64,000 nucleotides of DNA from Luteibacter aegosomatis (GTDB lineage Bacteria > Pseudomonadota > Gammaproteobacteria > Xanthomonadales > Rhodanobacteraceae). The notes below the pieces were generated by a model. That model ran no database searches. It was not told where the DNA came from and saw nothing but the letters and a program-made list of their open reading frames with translations. The translations under genes and the position numbers were made by a program. Location: positions 3,274,001-3,338,000 of the forward strand of contig NZ_CP095740.1 in NCBI RefSeq assembly GCF_023078455.1. The letters run 5' to 3'. Each line of letters starts with the position of its first letter. Within the stretch, counting starts at the first letter, position 1. Shown piece by piece: positions 54,861-64,000 of the stretch.

Positions 54861-55475
54861 TCAACCACTTTGCACAGGGTTTTTTTCCGTTTTTTTCACT
54901 TCGTCCACCCCGCCCTGCAGCGCCGGCCACGCGGCGCGCAGGTAGTCCAGGCCCGACCAGATGGTCAGGACGCCCGCCACCACCAGCAGGGCCTCGCCGA
55001 TGTGGTAGAAGCGCAGGGTCTCGGCGTCGTGCTGGAGCAGCAGCACCACCAGCGCGATCATCTGCATGGCCGTCTTGAGCTTGCCCAGGAAGGCCACCTT
55101 CACCTTCGACCGCGCGCCGATCTCGGCCATCCACTCACGCAGGGCCGAGACGCTGATCTCGCGCCCCACGATCACCGCCGCGGTCACCGCCAGCAAGATG
55201 CCGGGCCAGCCGCCCGGGTTGGACTGCACCAGGAGGAACAGCGTGATGGCCACCATGAGCTTGTCGGCCACCGGGTCGAGGAAGGCACCGAAAGCCGAGG
55301 TCAGGTTGAGCCGCCGGGCCAGGTAGCCGTCGAGCCAGTCGGTGACGCCGGCCAGCACGAAGACGACGGCGGCGGTCAGGTTGGCCCCCCGGAACGGCAG
55401 GTAGTAGACGATCACCATCACCGGGAGCAAGAGCACGCGGAAAAGGGTGAGCCAGGTGGGCAGGTTGATTCGCAT
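54861..55475 (-). CDS. pgsA: CDP-diacylglycerol-glycerol-3-phosphate 3-phosphatidyltransferase
   Basis: Makes phosphatidylglycerophosphate, the committed step to phosphatidylglycerol and cardiolipin, in the inner membrane. The 204-residue protein has the CDP-alcohol phosphotransferase motif D-G-x2-A-R-x8-G-x3-D-x3-D in DWLDGYLARRLNLTSAFGAF then LDPVADK, and about four to five membrane spans. The start MRINLPTWLTLFRVLLLPV is family-typical. It lies 50 bases downstream of uvrC and probably shares its transcript. Confidence 0.96.
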   Translation of the reverse strand: MRINLPTWLTLFRVLLLPVMVIVYYLPFRGANLTAAVVFVLAGVTDWLDGYLARRLNLTSAFGAFLDPVADKLMVAITLFLLVQSNPGGWPGILLAVTAAVIVGREISVSALREWMAEIGARSKVKVAFLGKLKTAMQMIALVVLLLQHDAETLRFYHIGEALLVVAGVLTIWSGLDYLRAAWPALQGGVDEVKKTEKNPVQSG

Positions 55476-55525
55476 GGGTTCAGCCGGTTCCGGGAAGTGC
55501 CGCGTGGGCGCGCACCTCCATTCGA

Positions 55526-57349
55526 TCAGGGGTGCAGCATGGCATAGATGCGTTCGGCGAGGCCGCGATCAATACCCTTGACGCTCATCAATTCCTCGAC
55601 GCCCGCGGCTTCGACCCCCGCCAGGCCACCGAAGGCCTTGAGCAGCGCCGCTCTTCGCCGGGCGCCGACGCCGGCCACGTCTTCGAGGGTACTGCGTTCA
55701 CGTGCGGCCTCGCGCCGCCTGCGGTGGCCGCTGATGGCGAAACGGTGCGCTTCGTCACGTACCGCGGCCACCAGGTGGAGCGCCGGCGACGACGTGCCGG
55801 GATGCAGCGTGCGGCCACTCTCGGCGAGCACGAGGGTTTCCTCGCCCGCCCGTCGACCGGGGCCCTTCGCCACGCCGACCATGCGCACGCCTTCGACGCC
55901 GAGTTCGCGCAGCACGTCCATGGCCTGGGCCACCTGGCCGGTACCGCCGTCGATGAGCAGGATGTCGGGCTTGGCCCCGCCTTCCACCACCTTCTTGAAC
56001 CGGCGCGTGAGCGCCTGGTGCATGGCAGCGTAGTCGTCGCCCGGCGTGATGCCGCTGATGTTGAAACGGCGGTAATGGGACTTCTCGGGGCCTTCCGGGC
56101 CGAACACCACGCACGAAGCCACGGTGGCCTCGCCGCGCGTATGGCTGATGTCGAAGCACTCGATGCGGCGTGGCGTGGCGTCCAGTTCGAGCACTTTCTG
56201 CAGATCGTCGAAACGCGCCAGCAGCGTGTGGCGGCTGGCGAGCCGCGACGTGAGCGCCGCGCTGGCGTTGCGCTGGGCCATCTCGAGGAAGCGCGCACGC
56301 TCGCCACGCACGCTGGTCTTGATCGACACCGCGTAGCCCGCGTGCTCGGACAGCACGCCCGCCAGCACGTCCACATCCTCCACCGGATCGCTCAGCACCA
56401 GCTCGCGCGGCACCTGGCGCTCGAGGTAGTACTGCGCGATGAACTGCGAAAGCACGTCGGATACCGACGCATCCGTGGGCAGGCTCGGGAAGAAGTCGCG
56501 CGAGCCCAGGCTCACGCCGTTGCGGAAGAACAACACGCTGACGCAGGCCATGCCGCCCTCCAGGCAGCAGGCGATCACGTCCATGTCGGCGCTGGCGCCC
56601 TGCACGAAGTGCTGGGCCTGGAGCTTGCGCAGCGCCGCCACCTGATCGCGCAACGTCGCCGCGCGCTCGAAGTTGAGCGCGGCACTGGCCTTCTCCATCG
56701 AACCGGCCAGCTCGTCGATCACCGCGCTGCTGCGGCCCTCGAGGAACATCTCGGCATGGCGCACGTCGCTACGGTAGTCGTCCACCTCGATCAGCTTCAC
56801 GCAGGGCGCGCTGCAACGGCCGATCTGGTGTTGCAGGCACGGGCGCGAGCGGTTGCGGAAGTAGCTGTCCTCGCACTGGCGCACCTTGAACAGCTTCTGC
56901 ATCAGGCCGAGGCTCTCGCGCACGGCGAAGGTGCTGGGGTACGGGCCGAAGTAACGCCCCGGCCCGCTCTTGGCGCCGCGATGGAAGGCCAGGCGCGGGT
57001 AGTCCTCGCCGCCGGAGAGGTAGATGTAGGGGTAGCTCTTGTCGTCGCGAAGCACGATGTTGTATCGCGGCTTCAACGACTTGATGAGCTGGGATTCGAG
57101 CAGCAGGGCCTCGCCCGCGGTGCGGGTCAGCGTGACCTCGGCGCGGGCGATCTGCGACACCATCGAGGCGATGCGCGGATCCATCGGCGGCTTGAGGAAG
57201 TAGTTGCCGACGCGTTTCTTGAGGTTGGCGGCCTTGCCGACGTACAGCAGCTCGTCTTCCGCGTCGAAGTAGCGGTAGACCCCGGGCGAGGTGGTGAGGT
57301 GACGAACGAAGGCCTTGCCGTCGAACGGATGCGACTCGGTGTGCTCCAT
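55526..57349 (-). CDS. uvrC: UvrABC excinuclease subunit C
   Basis: Makes both incisions in nucleotide-excision repair. The 607-residue protein has the N-terminal GIY-YIG nuclease domain (SPGVYRYFDAEDELLYVGKAANLKKRVGNYF), four-Cys cluster positions (CEDSYFRNRSRPCLQHQIGRCSAPC), the UvrB-binding UVR region near 200-240, the RNase H-like C-terminal nuclease (ECFDISHTRGEATVASCVVF, LLIDGGTGQV) and the two helix-hairpin-helix motifs at the end (LEDVAGVGARRRAALLKAFGGL). Length is normal. Confidence 0.97.
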   Translation of the reverse strand: MEHTESHPFDGKAFVRHLTTSPGVYRYFDAEDELLYVGKAANLKKRVGNYFLKPPMDPRIASMVSQIARAEVTLTRTAGEALLLESQLIKSLKPRYNIVLRDDKSYPYIYLSGGEDYPRLAFHRGAKSGPGRYFGPYPSTFAVRESLGLMQKLFKVRQCEDSYFRNRSRPCLQHQIGRCSAPCVKLIEVDDYRSDVRHAEMFLEGRSSAVIDELAGSMEKASAALNFERAATLRDQVAALRKLQAQHFVQGASADMDVIACCLEGGMACVSVLFFRNGVSLGSRDFFPSLPTDASVSDVLSQFIAQYYLERQVPRELVLSDPVEDVDVLAGVLSEHAGYAVSIKTSVRGERARFLEMAQRNASAALTSRLASRHTLLARFDDLQKVLELDATPRRIECFDISHTRGEATVASCVVFGPEGPEKSHYRRFNISGITPGDDYAAMHQALTRRFKKVVEGGAKPDILLIDGGTGQVAQAMDVLRELGVEGVRMVGVAKGPGRRAGEETLVLAESGRTLHPGTSSPALHLVAAVRDEAHRFAISGHRRRREAARERSTLEDVAGVGARRRAALLKAFGGLAGVEAAGVEELMSVKGIDRGLAERIYAMLHP

Positions 57350-57385
57350 CGCGCCATTTTAGCGCGCGACGGGTGTCCCAACATG

Positions 57386-57418
57386 AAAAACGCCGGCATG
57401 GGGCAAGCCATGCCGGCG
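57386..57418 (-). terminator. Terminator downstream of kdsB
   Basis: Minus strand: CGCCGGCATGG, loop, CCATGCCGGCG, then TTTTTC. An eleven-pair stem. It separates kdsB from uvrC, which therefore has its own promoter in the short gap. Confidence 0.85.
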
Positions 57419-57557
57419 AGGGCCTTCCGTGGGTTGTCGCCGTCCGTGGGGGTCATCCTGGCGACAGAGATAGGTTAAGGGCACGCCCTCGCCGTGACAC
57501 TCGGGCCGTCCACCAGATTGGTCTCGGCCCTGGCCCGTTTTGCATGTGGGCGAACCC

Positions 57558-58334
57558 TTACATGCCCGCCAGCCAGTGCTCGGCGCGCTCGAGGTCTTCG
57601 GCGGTGTCGATGCCCGGCGGGAACGGCTCGGGCGTATCGCGGACCGATATCGCGTAGCCGTGCTCGAGGGCGCGCAGCTGCTCGAGCGACTCGGCCTGCT
57701 CCAGCGGCGTACGAGGTAGGGCCGCCAACCGGCGCAGGAAACCCGCGCGGTAAGCGTAAATACCGATATGCCGCAGGAACGGCACCGCCGGGGGAAGCGT
57801 TTCGCGGTCTTTCGCGAAGGCATCGCGGGCCCAGGGCGACGGCGCACGGGTGAAATAGAGCGCCCGGCCGTTGGCGGCGCGCACCACCTTCACGATGTTG
57901 GGATCGAACAGCTCGTGCGCCTGGGTGATCGGGGTCGCCAGGGTCGCCATTGGCGCCTCGTCCCCGGCCAGCGTCGCGACCACGGCGCGGATGCCGGCGG
58001 CCGGCGCGAAGGGCTCGTCGCCCTGGAGGTTGACCACGATGGTGTCCTCGGGCCAGCCGAACTGGGCGGCGGTTTCCGCGATGCGGTCGGTGCCCGAGGC
58101 GTGGTCCTCACGGGTCATGCAGACCAGGATGTCGCCGCAGCCACGTACTTCACCCTTCACCCGCTCGTCGTCGGTGGCGATCACCACCTGGGCCGCGCCG
58201 GCCTGCCCCGCCCGCATCGCGACGCGACGGATCATCGATTCGCCGGCGATCTTCAGCAGGGGCTTGCCGGGCAGACGCGTGGAGCCGAAGCGGGCGGGCA
58301 CCACGACGACGAAGGGAGGGAGCTTGGCGGCCAT
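57558..58334 (-). CDS. kdsB: 3-deoxy-manno-octulosonate cytidylyltransferase
   Basis: Activates KDO with CTP to CMP-KDO for lipopolysaccharide core synthesis, in the cytoplasm. The 258-residue protein has VVVPARFGSTRLPGKPL (CTP-binding), VVIATDDERV, CMTREDHASGTDRIAE, VNLQGDEPF and LRHIGIYAYRAGFL. The ATG at 58334 gives the classic N terminus; the longer open frame upstream crosses a repeat element and is rejected. Confidence 0.96.
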   Translation of the reverse strand: MAAKLPPFVVVVPARFGSTRLPGKPLLKIAGESMIRRVAMRAGQAGAAQVVIATDDERVKGEVRGCGDILVCMTREDHASGTDRIAETAAQFGWPEDTIVVNLQGDEPFAPAAGIRAVVATLAGDEAPMATLATPITQAHELFDPNIVKVVRAANGRALYFTRAPSPWARDAFAKDRETLPPAVPFLRHIGIYAYRAGFLRRLAALPRTPLEQAESLEQLRALEHGYAISVRDTPEPFPPGIDTAEDLERAEHWLAGM

Positions 58335-58419
58335 GGGGGCTTCCGGGAGGGGCGGTAGGCCGGGAAGCGTGTCGCGAAAAAAGCCCCTGTGCAAGCCATG
58401 CCGTGCCGCCGCTCGCACA

Positions 58420-58517
58420 TCGCCGATGCGATCGGCTCCCACCCCTTCGGTAGCACGGCCTCCATCAGTTGATGGCACTGTCCTGTCGAAAGGGTGGGAG
58501 CCGACCGTGTCGGCGAA
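58420..58517. repeat. REP-like inverted pair with unequal stems
   Basis: Left copy TCGCCGATGCGATCGGCTCC then CACCCCTT with stem GCCGAT/ATCGGC; right copy has GCCGAC/GTCGGC around CGT and the GGGTGGGAG tail. The two arms differ at paired positions yet each still folds. It lies between kdsB and aroA. Confidence 0.85.
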
Positions 58518-58518
58518 C

Positions 58519-59835
58519 CTACGAAGCGTCAGTCGCCGGCGCGAGGTTGAACCCCACTCCGTTCGCCAGTTCCATGAACCCCGGGAACGACGTGGCCACG
58601 TTGGCGCAGTCGCCGATGGTGATCGGCGCGGTAGCGACGAGGCCCGCGATGGCGAAGCTCATCGCAATGCGGTGGTCGCCGTGGCTGTCGATGTGGCCGC
58701 CGCCGATCGCGCCGCCCTGGATGATCGCGCCATCGGGCAGTTCGTCGATCTTCACGCCGCAGGCCTTCAGGCCGTTCGCCATGCTGGCGATGCGGTCGGA
58801 TTCCTTCACGCGAAGTTCGGCCGCGCCACGGATCGTGGTCATGCCGTCGGCCGTCGCCGCGGCGACGAACAAGGCGGGAAACTCGTCGATCATGTCGGGC
58901 ACGATGTCGAGCGGCAGGGCCACGCCATGCAACGGACGATGGCGGACCACGAGGTCGGCGATGTCTTCCCCACCGCTGGTGCGTTCGTTCTCGACCGAGA
59001 TGTCGGCACCCATGAGTTCCAGCGCGGCAAGCAGGCCCGTGCGTCGCGGATTCAGGCCCACGGCCTTCAGGCGCAACTCGGAGCCCGGCACGATGCAGGC
59101 GGCCACGATGAAGAACGCCGCCGACGAGAAATCGGCGGGCACGTCGACATCGACCGCGCGCAGCACATGGCCGCCTTCGAGCTTGGCCCGGCCGGGCGAA
59201 TACTCGATGGGGTACCCGAACGCCTTGAGCATGCTTTCGGTGTAGTCGCGCGTGGGATGCGGCTCGATCACCTCGGTGATGCCCTCGGCATACAACCCTG
59301 CCAGCAGCAACGCCGACTTGATCTGCGCGCTGGCCACCGGCGGCCGGTACGAGATGCCCTTGAGCTGGCGTCCGCCATGGATATGCAACGGCGGCATGCC
59401 GTCACGGGTGTCGATGAGCGCGCCCATCTCACCCAGCGGATCGGTCACCCGGCGCATGGGGCGACGCGAAAGCGACTCGTCGCCGACCAGCGTGCTGTCG
59501 AACGCCTGGCCCGCGAGCAGGCCCGCCAGCAGGCGCATGCCGGTGCCGGCGTTGCCGCAGTCGAGCGCTTCGTCGCTGCCGCGCAGGCCATGCAGGCCCA
59601 CGCCGTGCACGATGCGCTCGCCCGGTGCGGGCGTGTCGAACCGCACGCCGAGCTTGCCGAGGATGGCGGCGGTCGCACGCGTATCCTCGCCTTCGAGGAA
59701 GCCGCGGATGTGCGAGGTGCCTTCCGCCAGCGCACCGAACATCAGTGCGCGGTGCGACACGGATTTGTCGCCGGGCACCGTGATGTCGCCACGCAGGGGA
59801 CCACCCGCGCGGCTTGTCCAGTCCAGACGGGTCAT
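58519..59835 (-). CDS. aroA: 3-phosphoshikimate 1-carboxyvinyltransferase (EPSP synthase)
   Basis: Sixth step of the shikimate pathway: joins PEP to shikimate-3-phosphate. The 438-residue protein has GDITVPGDKSVSHRALMFGALAEGTS, LDCGNAGTGMRLLAGLLAG (PEP-binding; the class II-like GNAGTGMR form), RVTDPLGEMGA, ELRVKESDRIASMANGL and GDHRIAMSFAIAG. It starts by ATGA overlap with hisC. Its product flows toward chorismate for the pheA step encoded just upstream. Confidence 0.96.
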   Translation of the reverse strand: MTRLDWTSRAGGPLRGDITVPGDKSVSHRALMFGALAEGTSHIRGFLEGEDTRATAAILGKLGVRFDTPAPGERIVHGVGLHGLRGSDEALDCGNAGTGMRLLAGLLAGQAFDSTLVGDESLSRRPMRRVTDPLGEMGALIDTRDGMPPLHIHGGRQLKGISYRPPVASAQIKSALLLAGLYAEGITEVIEPHPTRDYTESMLKAFGYPIEYSPGRAKLEGGHVLRAVDVDVPADFSSAAFFIVAACIVPGSELRLKAVGLNPRRTGLLAALELMGADISVENERTSGGEDIADLVVRHRPLHGVALPLDIVPDMIDEFPALFVAAATADGMTTIRGAAELRVKESDRIASMANGLKACGVKIDELPDGAIIQGGAIGGGHIDSHGDHRIAMSFAIAGLVATAPITIGDCANVATSFPGFMELANGVGFNLAPATDAS

Positions 59836-60944
59836 GGCAGGCGCTCCAGGAGTCGTTGCAGTTCGGCGCGGCTGCCCACGCTGATGCGGATGGTGGTCAA
59901 CAGGCCGTACCCGACCATCGGTCGCACGATCACGCCGCTGGCATAGAGGTGCGACTCGAGTTCCGAGGCATCGCGACCCACGTCGACCAGCAGGAAGTTG
60001 GTCTGCGACGGGAACACGCGCATGCCGCGCGCGGTGAGCTCCCCCGCCAGCCATTCGCGATCGCGCTTGTTGGTCTCGCGCACGCGGGCACGGTGCTCGT
60101 GGTCGCCCAGCGCGGCTTCGGCGGCGGCAAGGGCCACGCCGTTGACGTTGAACGACTCACGCAAACGTTCGCACACCATCGCCACCGACGGATGGCTCAG
60201 CATGTAACCCACGCGCAAACCCGCCAGCGCATGCGCCTTGGAGAACGTGCGGGTGACGATCAGGTTGGGATAGCGCCCGAGCAGGTGCATCGCGGTGCTG
60301 AGCCCAGGCGCGTCGACGTATTCGTTGTACGCCTCGTCGACCACGACCAGCGTGCTCGACGGTACCTCGGAAAGGAACCGCTCGAGCGCCGCATCGGTGA
60401 ACCAGGTGCCGGTCGGGTTGTTGGGATTGGCGAGGTAGACCAGCCGCGTCCGCGGCGTGACCGCCTTCGCCATGGCTTCGAGATCGTGGCCGAGCGGTGC
60501 CTCGGGATGATCCGACGGCAGCGCCGGGACGGCGATGCCGGGAGCGCCCGCGGCCGCCGCCGCAATGGGATACACCGCGAAGCTGAAACGTGAAAACACC
60601 ACGGGATGCTCGGCGTCGGCGAAGCACTGCGCCAGCAGCATCAAGAGTTCGTGCGAACCGTTGCCCAGCGTGATGGCGGACGCGGGCACGCCCCACTCGT
60701 CGGAAAGCCTGCGCTTGAGCGACGCGCCGAGCGGGTCGGGATAACGGAAGACGTCGTCCAGCACGCGCGTGGCGGCGCGAAGGGCGTGCTTGCTCGGACC
60801 GAGCGGATTCTCGTTGGACCCCAGCTCGGAAAGCACGTCGCCGAAGCGCGCGCGCAGCGTGGGGAGGTCGTGACCGGGGTCGTAGGCGCGAAGTGCCGAC
60901 GTCGCCCGGTTGGCGAGCGCGGCCGCGTCGAACCCGGCGCTCAC
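59832..60944 (-). CDS. hisC: Histidinol-phosphate/aromatic aminotransferase (HisC-like)
   Basis: A 370-residue class I/II PLP aminotransferase. NENPLGPS, YPDPLGASLKRRLSDEWGV, GNGSHELLMLL, ANPNNPTGTWF, VVVDEAYNEYVDAPGL and the Schiff-base Lys in TRTFSKAHALAGLRVGY are HisC hallmarks. In this position between pheA and aroA, members often serve as aromatic aminotransferases that convert phenylpyruvate or prephenate, so histidine synthesis is not the only possible role. It starts with GTG overlapping the pheA stop by four bases. Confidence 0.9.
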   Translation of the reverse strand: MSAGFDAAALANRATSALRAYDPGHDLPTLRARFGDVLSELGSNENPLGPSKHALRAATRVLDDVFRYPDPLGASLKRRLSDEWGVPASAITLGNGSHELLMLLAQCFADAEHPVVFSRFSFAVYPIAAAAAGAPGIAVPALPSDHPEAPLGHDLEAMAKAVTPRTRLVYLANPNNPTGTWFTDAALERFLSEVPSSTLVVVDEAYNEYVDAPGLSTAMHLLGRYPNLIVTRTFSKAHALAGLRVGYMLSHPSVAMVCERLRESFNVNGVALAAAEAALGDHEHRARVRETNKRDREWLAGELTARGMRVFPSQTNFLLVDVGRDASELESHLYASGVIVRPMVGYGLLTTIRISVGSRAELQRLLERLP

Positions 60945-62041
60945 GGCAAGGCGACCGGGTAGGAGCCGAGCACCCGCACGTCGGCGGCAGCGGGCTTCAT
61001 CTCGTTCAAGGCGGCCTGCACGGCATCGTCGTCCACGTGGCCGGAGATGTCGATGAAGAACGCATACTGCCACTTGCCCGTATGCGCGGGGCGCGACTCG
61101 ATGCGGTTCATGCTCACGTTGTGATGCGCAAGCGGGCTGAGCACGTCGTACAACGCACCGGGCTTGTCTTTCACCGTGACCAGCAACGAGGTGCGATCGT
61201 TGCCCGAGGCCGGGAAGATCGAGCGGCCGATGACGAGGAAGCGCGTGGTGTTGTCCGAGCGATCTTCGATGGGACCGGCGATGATCTTCAGGCCGTAGAC
61301 GCGCGCGGCGGTTTCGCCCGCGATGGCGGCCGAGTCGGACGAGAGGCGCGCCATGCGCGCGGCTTCCGCGTTGCTCGACACCGGAACGCGCTCGGCATCG
61401 GGCAGGTTCACGCGCAACCACGCCTGGCACTGCTGCAGCGACTGCGGATGCGAATAGATGCGCTTGACGTCCTTGAGCTCGCCGGTGAGCGAGATCAGGT
61501 TCTGGTGCACGCGCAATTCCACTTCGCCGCAGATGGTGGCCTTGGACACCAGGAACATGTCCAGCGTCATCTGGATCATGCCCTGCCCCGAGTTCTCCAC
61601 CGGCACCACGCCGAAATCGGCGTTGCCCGCGGTGACCTCCTGGAACACTTCCTCGATGCTGCCCAGCGGCAAGCCGTAGGCGGCATGCCCGAAGTGCTTG
61701 CGCACGGCCTGTTCGCTGAAGGTGCCCTCGGGACCGAGGAAGCCGATCTTCAGCGGCTGCTGCTGCGACAGGCACGACGACATGATCTCGCGGAACAACC
61801 GGACCAGTTCCGCGTTGGGCAGCGGACCGTCGTTGCGGTCGATCACGCCGCGCAGCACCTGCGCCTCGCGTTCGGGTCGGTAATACTCCACCGCCGCCTT
61901 CAACGGGCCCTTGGCCCGCCCGACCTGTTGCGCCCAACGGGCGCGCTCGCTGATGAGCGATTGCAGTTGCTGGTCGATGCTGTCGATGCGCTGGCGCGCC
62001 TCGGTCAGCGTGGCTTGTTTATCGGTGGGAGACTTGCTCAT
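60941..62041 (-). CDS. pheA: Bifunctional chorismate mutase/prephenate dehydratase (P-protein)
   Basis: Converts chorismate to prephenate and then phenylpyruvate, for phenylalanine. The 366-residue protein has an N-terminal chorismate mutase helix domain (about 10-95; LTEARQRIDSIDQQLQSLIS, AVEYYRPEREAQVL), a prephenate dehydratase domain (about 98-275; IGFLGPEGTFSEQA, GVVPVENSGQG, DNTTRFLVIG) and a C-terminal ACT regulatory domain (ESRPAHTGKWQYAFFID) for feedback by phenylalanine. Overlaps hisC and is 83 bases from serC. Confidence 0.96.
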   Translation of the reverse strand: MSKSPTDKQATLTEARQRIDSIDQQLQSLISERARWAQQVGRAKGPLKAAVEYYRPEREAQVLRGVIDRNDGPLPNAELVRLFREIMSSCLSQQQPLKIGFLGPEGTFSEQAVRKHFGHAAYGLPLGSIEEVFQEVTAGNADFGVVPVENSGQGMIQMTLDMFLVSKATICGEVELRVHQNLISLTGELKDVKRIYSHPQSLQQCQAWLRVNLPDAERVPVSSNAEAARMARLSSDSAAIAGETAARVYGLKIIAGPIEDRSDNTTRFLVIGRSIFPASGNDRTSLLVTVKDKPGALYDVLSPLAHHNVSMNRIESRPAHTGKWQYAFFIDISGHVDDDAVQAALNEMKPAAADVRVLGSYPVALP

Positions 62042-62124
62042 GGGATATGTGGGCGGCGGCTAAATGGTTGCAATTGAAAGGGATATCCTCGCTCGCGATG
62101 CTGCATTGCGGCGATCTTTCGACT

Positions 62125-63225
62125 TTAACCGTGCCGCGCCGCAAAGTCCCGCATAAATTTCACGAGTTCGTTGACCGCATCCAGCGACACCGCGTTGTAC
62201 AGCGACGCGCGCATGCCGCCGACGGCCTTGTGGCCCTTGAGCGCGAGAAAGCCCGCGGCTTCGGATTCGGCCAGGAAAACCGCATCGAGCGCGGCATCGT
62301 GCAGGGTGAAAGGCACGTTCATCCGCGACCGCGCCGACACCTCGACGGGGCTTCGGTAGAAACCGTTGGAGCCATCGATGGTTTCATACAAAACCGTCGC
62401 CTTGCGCGCATTGGTTTCGCCCATCGCGACGAGGCCGCCCTGCGCTTCCAGCCATGCGAAGGTGAGCCCGGCGAGATACCAGCCCCACGTGTTGGGCGTG
62501 TTGAGCATGGAATCGTTCGCGGCATGCTCGGCGTAGCGGAAGATCTTCGCCATGGGACGGCCGGCCCGCGCGAGCAGGTCGTCGCGAACGATCATCACCA
62601 CGAGGCCAGAGGGGCCGATGTTCTTCTGCGCGCCGGCGTAGATGAGGCCGAAGCGCGAGACGTCGAGCGGTTCGCTGAGGATGCTCGACGACAGGTCGGC
62701 CACCAGGGGCACGTCGCCCACGTCGGGAATGTCGCGGAACTCGACGCCGTGGATGGTTTCGTTCGGCGTGTAATGCACGTAGGCGGCGCCGGGCGAGAGC
62801 TTCCACGTGTCTCGCGGCGGCAGTTTGAGGTAATCGTCGGCCACGGAGGTGGCCGCGATCCGCGCATCGATGTACGGCGACGCTTCACGCACGGCCTTCT
62901 CGCCCCAGTGGCCGGTGACGATGTAGTCGGCATGGTCGCCGGGCCCGGCCAGGTTCATCGGGATCTGCGCGAAGTGCTGCGTGGCACCGCCCTGCAGGAA
63001 CAGCACCTTGTATCCCTCGGGCACGCTCAACAGGCGACGCAGGCTGGCCTCGGCTTCGGCGGCCAGCGCCATGAAACGCTTGCCGCGATGGGACAGTTCC
63101 ATCACCGAGGCACCGGAGCCGTTCCAGTCCAGCATGTCCTGCTGCGCGCGGCGTAGCACCGCTTCCGGCAAGGCGGCCGGTCCTGCGCTGAAGTTCCAGG
63201 CTCTCGTCACGCTCGACACCTTCAT
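62125..63225 (-). CDS. serC: Phosphoserine aminotransferase
   Basis: Forms 3-phosphoserine (serine pathway) and acts in PLP synthesis. The 366-residue protein has [60 protein letters not shown] (with the Schiff-base Lys), [13 protein letters not shown] and RMNVPF. The ATG at 63225 gives the canonical N terminus. The order serC-pheA-hisC-aroA is a conserved supply operon in this group of bacteria. Confidence 0.96.
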   Translation of the reverse strand: MKVSSVTRAWNFSAGPAALPEAVLRRAQQDMLDWNGSGASVMELSHRGKRFMALAAEAEASLRRLLSVPEGYKVLFLQGGATQHFAQIPMNLAGPGDHADYIVTGHWGEKAVREASPYIDARIAATSVADDYLKLPPRDTWKLSPGAAYVHYTPNETIHGVEFRDIPDVGDVPLVADLSSSILSEPLDVSRFGLIYAGAQKNIGPSGLVVMIVRDDLLARAGRPMAKIFRYAEHAANDSMLNTPNTWGWYLAGLTFAWLEAQGGLVAMGETNARKATVLYETIDGSNGFYRSPVEVSARSRMNVPFTLHDAALDAVFLAESEAAGFLALKGHKAVGGMRASLYNAVSLDAVNELVKFMRDFAARHG

Positions 63226-63260
63226 GGGGAGGAAGCCGCCATTATGCGCGCGGCCTCGGT

Positions 63261-63398
63261 AGGTGGGAGCGGACCCTGTCCGCGAACCCTCAGGCGTGGC
63301 GACGATCGGGGGGAGGCTGTACCGCCTGCTCGGCCGATGCGTGGCTTCATTCGCGATAGCCATCCCGAGGGCTCGCGGACAGGGTCCGCTCCCACCCT
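63261..63398. repeat. REP-like pair with tails outward
   Basis: Left: AGGTGGGAGCGGACCCTGTC then CGCGAACCCTC; right: GAGGGCTCGCGGACAGGGTC then CGCTCCCACC, separated by about 77 bases. The copies are inverted like the others but with the GTGGGAG tails on the outer side, opposite to the pairs at 10403, 21095 and 58420. Located upstream of serC. Confidence 0.8.
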
Positions 63399-63488
63399 TC
63401 GGTAGAAAAGTTTGCCGTCGCCGGGCGAGGACGATCCGGTCAAGGACAGCCGTTCTCGGGCGAGGTCCGCGATTGGGGCAACAGCGTG

Positions 63489-64000
63489 CTAGAGACGCAC
63501 GAACAGGACGGCGGCGATACCGATGGCGAGCAGGACGGCCGTGACGATCAGCCACCAGACGTCGCCGCGCGCGCCGCCGGACTCGTCGTTGGCGGCTTCG
63601 AGCGGCACGTCGGAGGGGGGGAGCGCCAACACGGGCTCGGCCGCCCAACCCGGCGCATCGAGCACGAAACGATGATGGGCGATGCCGATCTGGTCGCCCG
63701 GCTGGAGTACGGCACGCACCACGGTGACGCCGTTCACGCGCGCGGCGTGGCGGGCCGGCACCCGGGAGGCGTCGAGAACGAGTTCGTCGTCGTCCCAGGC
63801 CAGTCCGAGCAGCGCCGCGTCGTTACCGGGCAGTTCGAGCGGCAGCGCGCCATGGGTGGCACCCAGCTCGAGGCGGTCGCCGATCGGCACGACACGACCC
63901 GACAACGGTCCCGCCACAGGGCGCAGGGCGGCCGTGCAGCGAGCCTCGTTCGGGGGGACGGATTCGCGGGCATCGACGTCGGTATCGTCACGGATGAGCA
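63489..64000 (-). CDS. FHA-domain membrane protein, C-terminal part
   Basis: The right edge cuts this gene; 170 codons are visible and the frame stays open to the edge. The visible protein has an FHA-like phosphopeptide-binding domain ([54 protein letters not shown]), a linker, and one C-terminal membrane span ([24 protein letters not shown]). Thus the FHA domain lies in the cytoplasm, tethered to the membrane by its C terminus. Such proteins bind phosphothreonine targets of Ser/Thr kinases; no kinase is in the window. Confidence 0.75.
   Translation of the reverse strand, partial: LIRDDTDVDARESVPPNEARCTAALRPVAGPLSGRVVPIGDRLELGATHGALPLELPGNDAALLGLAWDDDELVLDASRVPARHAARVNGVTVVRAVLQPGDQIGIAHHRFVLDAPGWAAEPVLALPPSDVPLEAANDESGGARGDVWWLIVTAVLLAIGIAAVLFVRL

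Overview
The window is GC-rich DNA from a gammaproteobacterium, most likely of the Xanthomonadales/Rhodanobacteraceae type (Luteibacter/Dyella-like). This is an inference from gene order and protein character. Supporting points are uvrC-pgsA-tRNA(Gly-Cys-Leu) synteny, an rne/rluC divergent pair, recJ next to an RpfE-type gene, a large TonB-dependent receptor, an agmatine deiminase/N-carbamoylputrescine amidase pair, and short repeats carrying a GTGGGAGC tail. No rRNA, insertion sequence, CRISPR array or phage structural gene was seen.

Left third (1-24.6 kb), mostly housekeeping: the 5' part of rlmL, a small alpha/beta hydrolase, an AmpD-type amidase, tesB and a LysR regulator. Next comes a complete pyrroloquinoline quinone operon (pqqABCDE) that runs by stop/start overlaps into an S9-family peptidase, a plausible PqqA-processing enzyme. 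An MFS and a DMT-type exporter follow, then an ABC-F/RpfE-like/recJ operon on the minus strand. The plus strand carries aguA-aguB, a TraB-family membrane protein, two small c-type cytochromes and a phhB/CPBP pair; nfuA is on the minus strand.

Middle (24.6-43.7 kb): rne with a long leader diverges from rluC. Then come a GacA/UvrY-type response regulator, several very small genes, a tRNA-Gly and a Tat-signal threonine-aldolase-like protein. From 31.5 to 43.7 kb lies a carbohydrate locus. On the minus strand are a FadR-type GntR regulator, aldose 1-epimerase, a GH36 alpha-galactosidase and a GH27 alpha-galactosidase with two C-terminal carbohydrate-binding modules. On the plus strand are a TonB-dependent receptor and a PNGase A-like protein. 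Together they look like a system for capturing and trimming galactosylated glycans, possibly plant N-glycans.

Accessory stretch (43.7-54.4 kb): mostly small, poorly known proteins. They include a Cys-rich exported peptide, a protein with a cytidine-deaminase-like zinc signature, a two-motif retropepsin-like protein, a CPBP protease, a small HTH protein, an HExxH protein, Hsp20 with a clear sigma-32 promoter, a cupin and several unknowns. It ends at a three-tRNA cluster (Leu, Cys, Gly).

Right end (54.8-64 kb), minus strand: pgsA, uvrC, kdsB, then aroA-hisC-pheA overlapping one another with serC just upstream (chorismate, aromatic and serine supply), and the C-terminal part of an FHA-domain protein running off the edge. 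Repetitive palindromes (REP-like) sit in at least six intergenic gaps and show compensatory changes in their hairpin stems.
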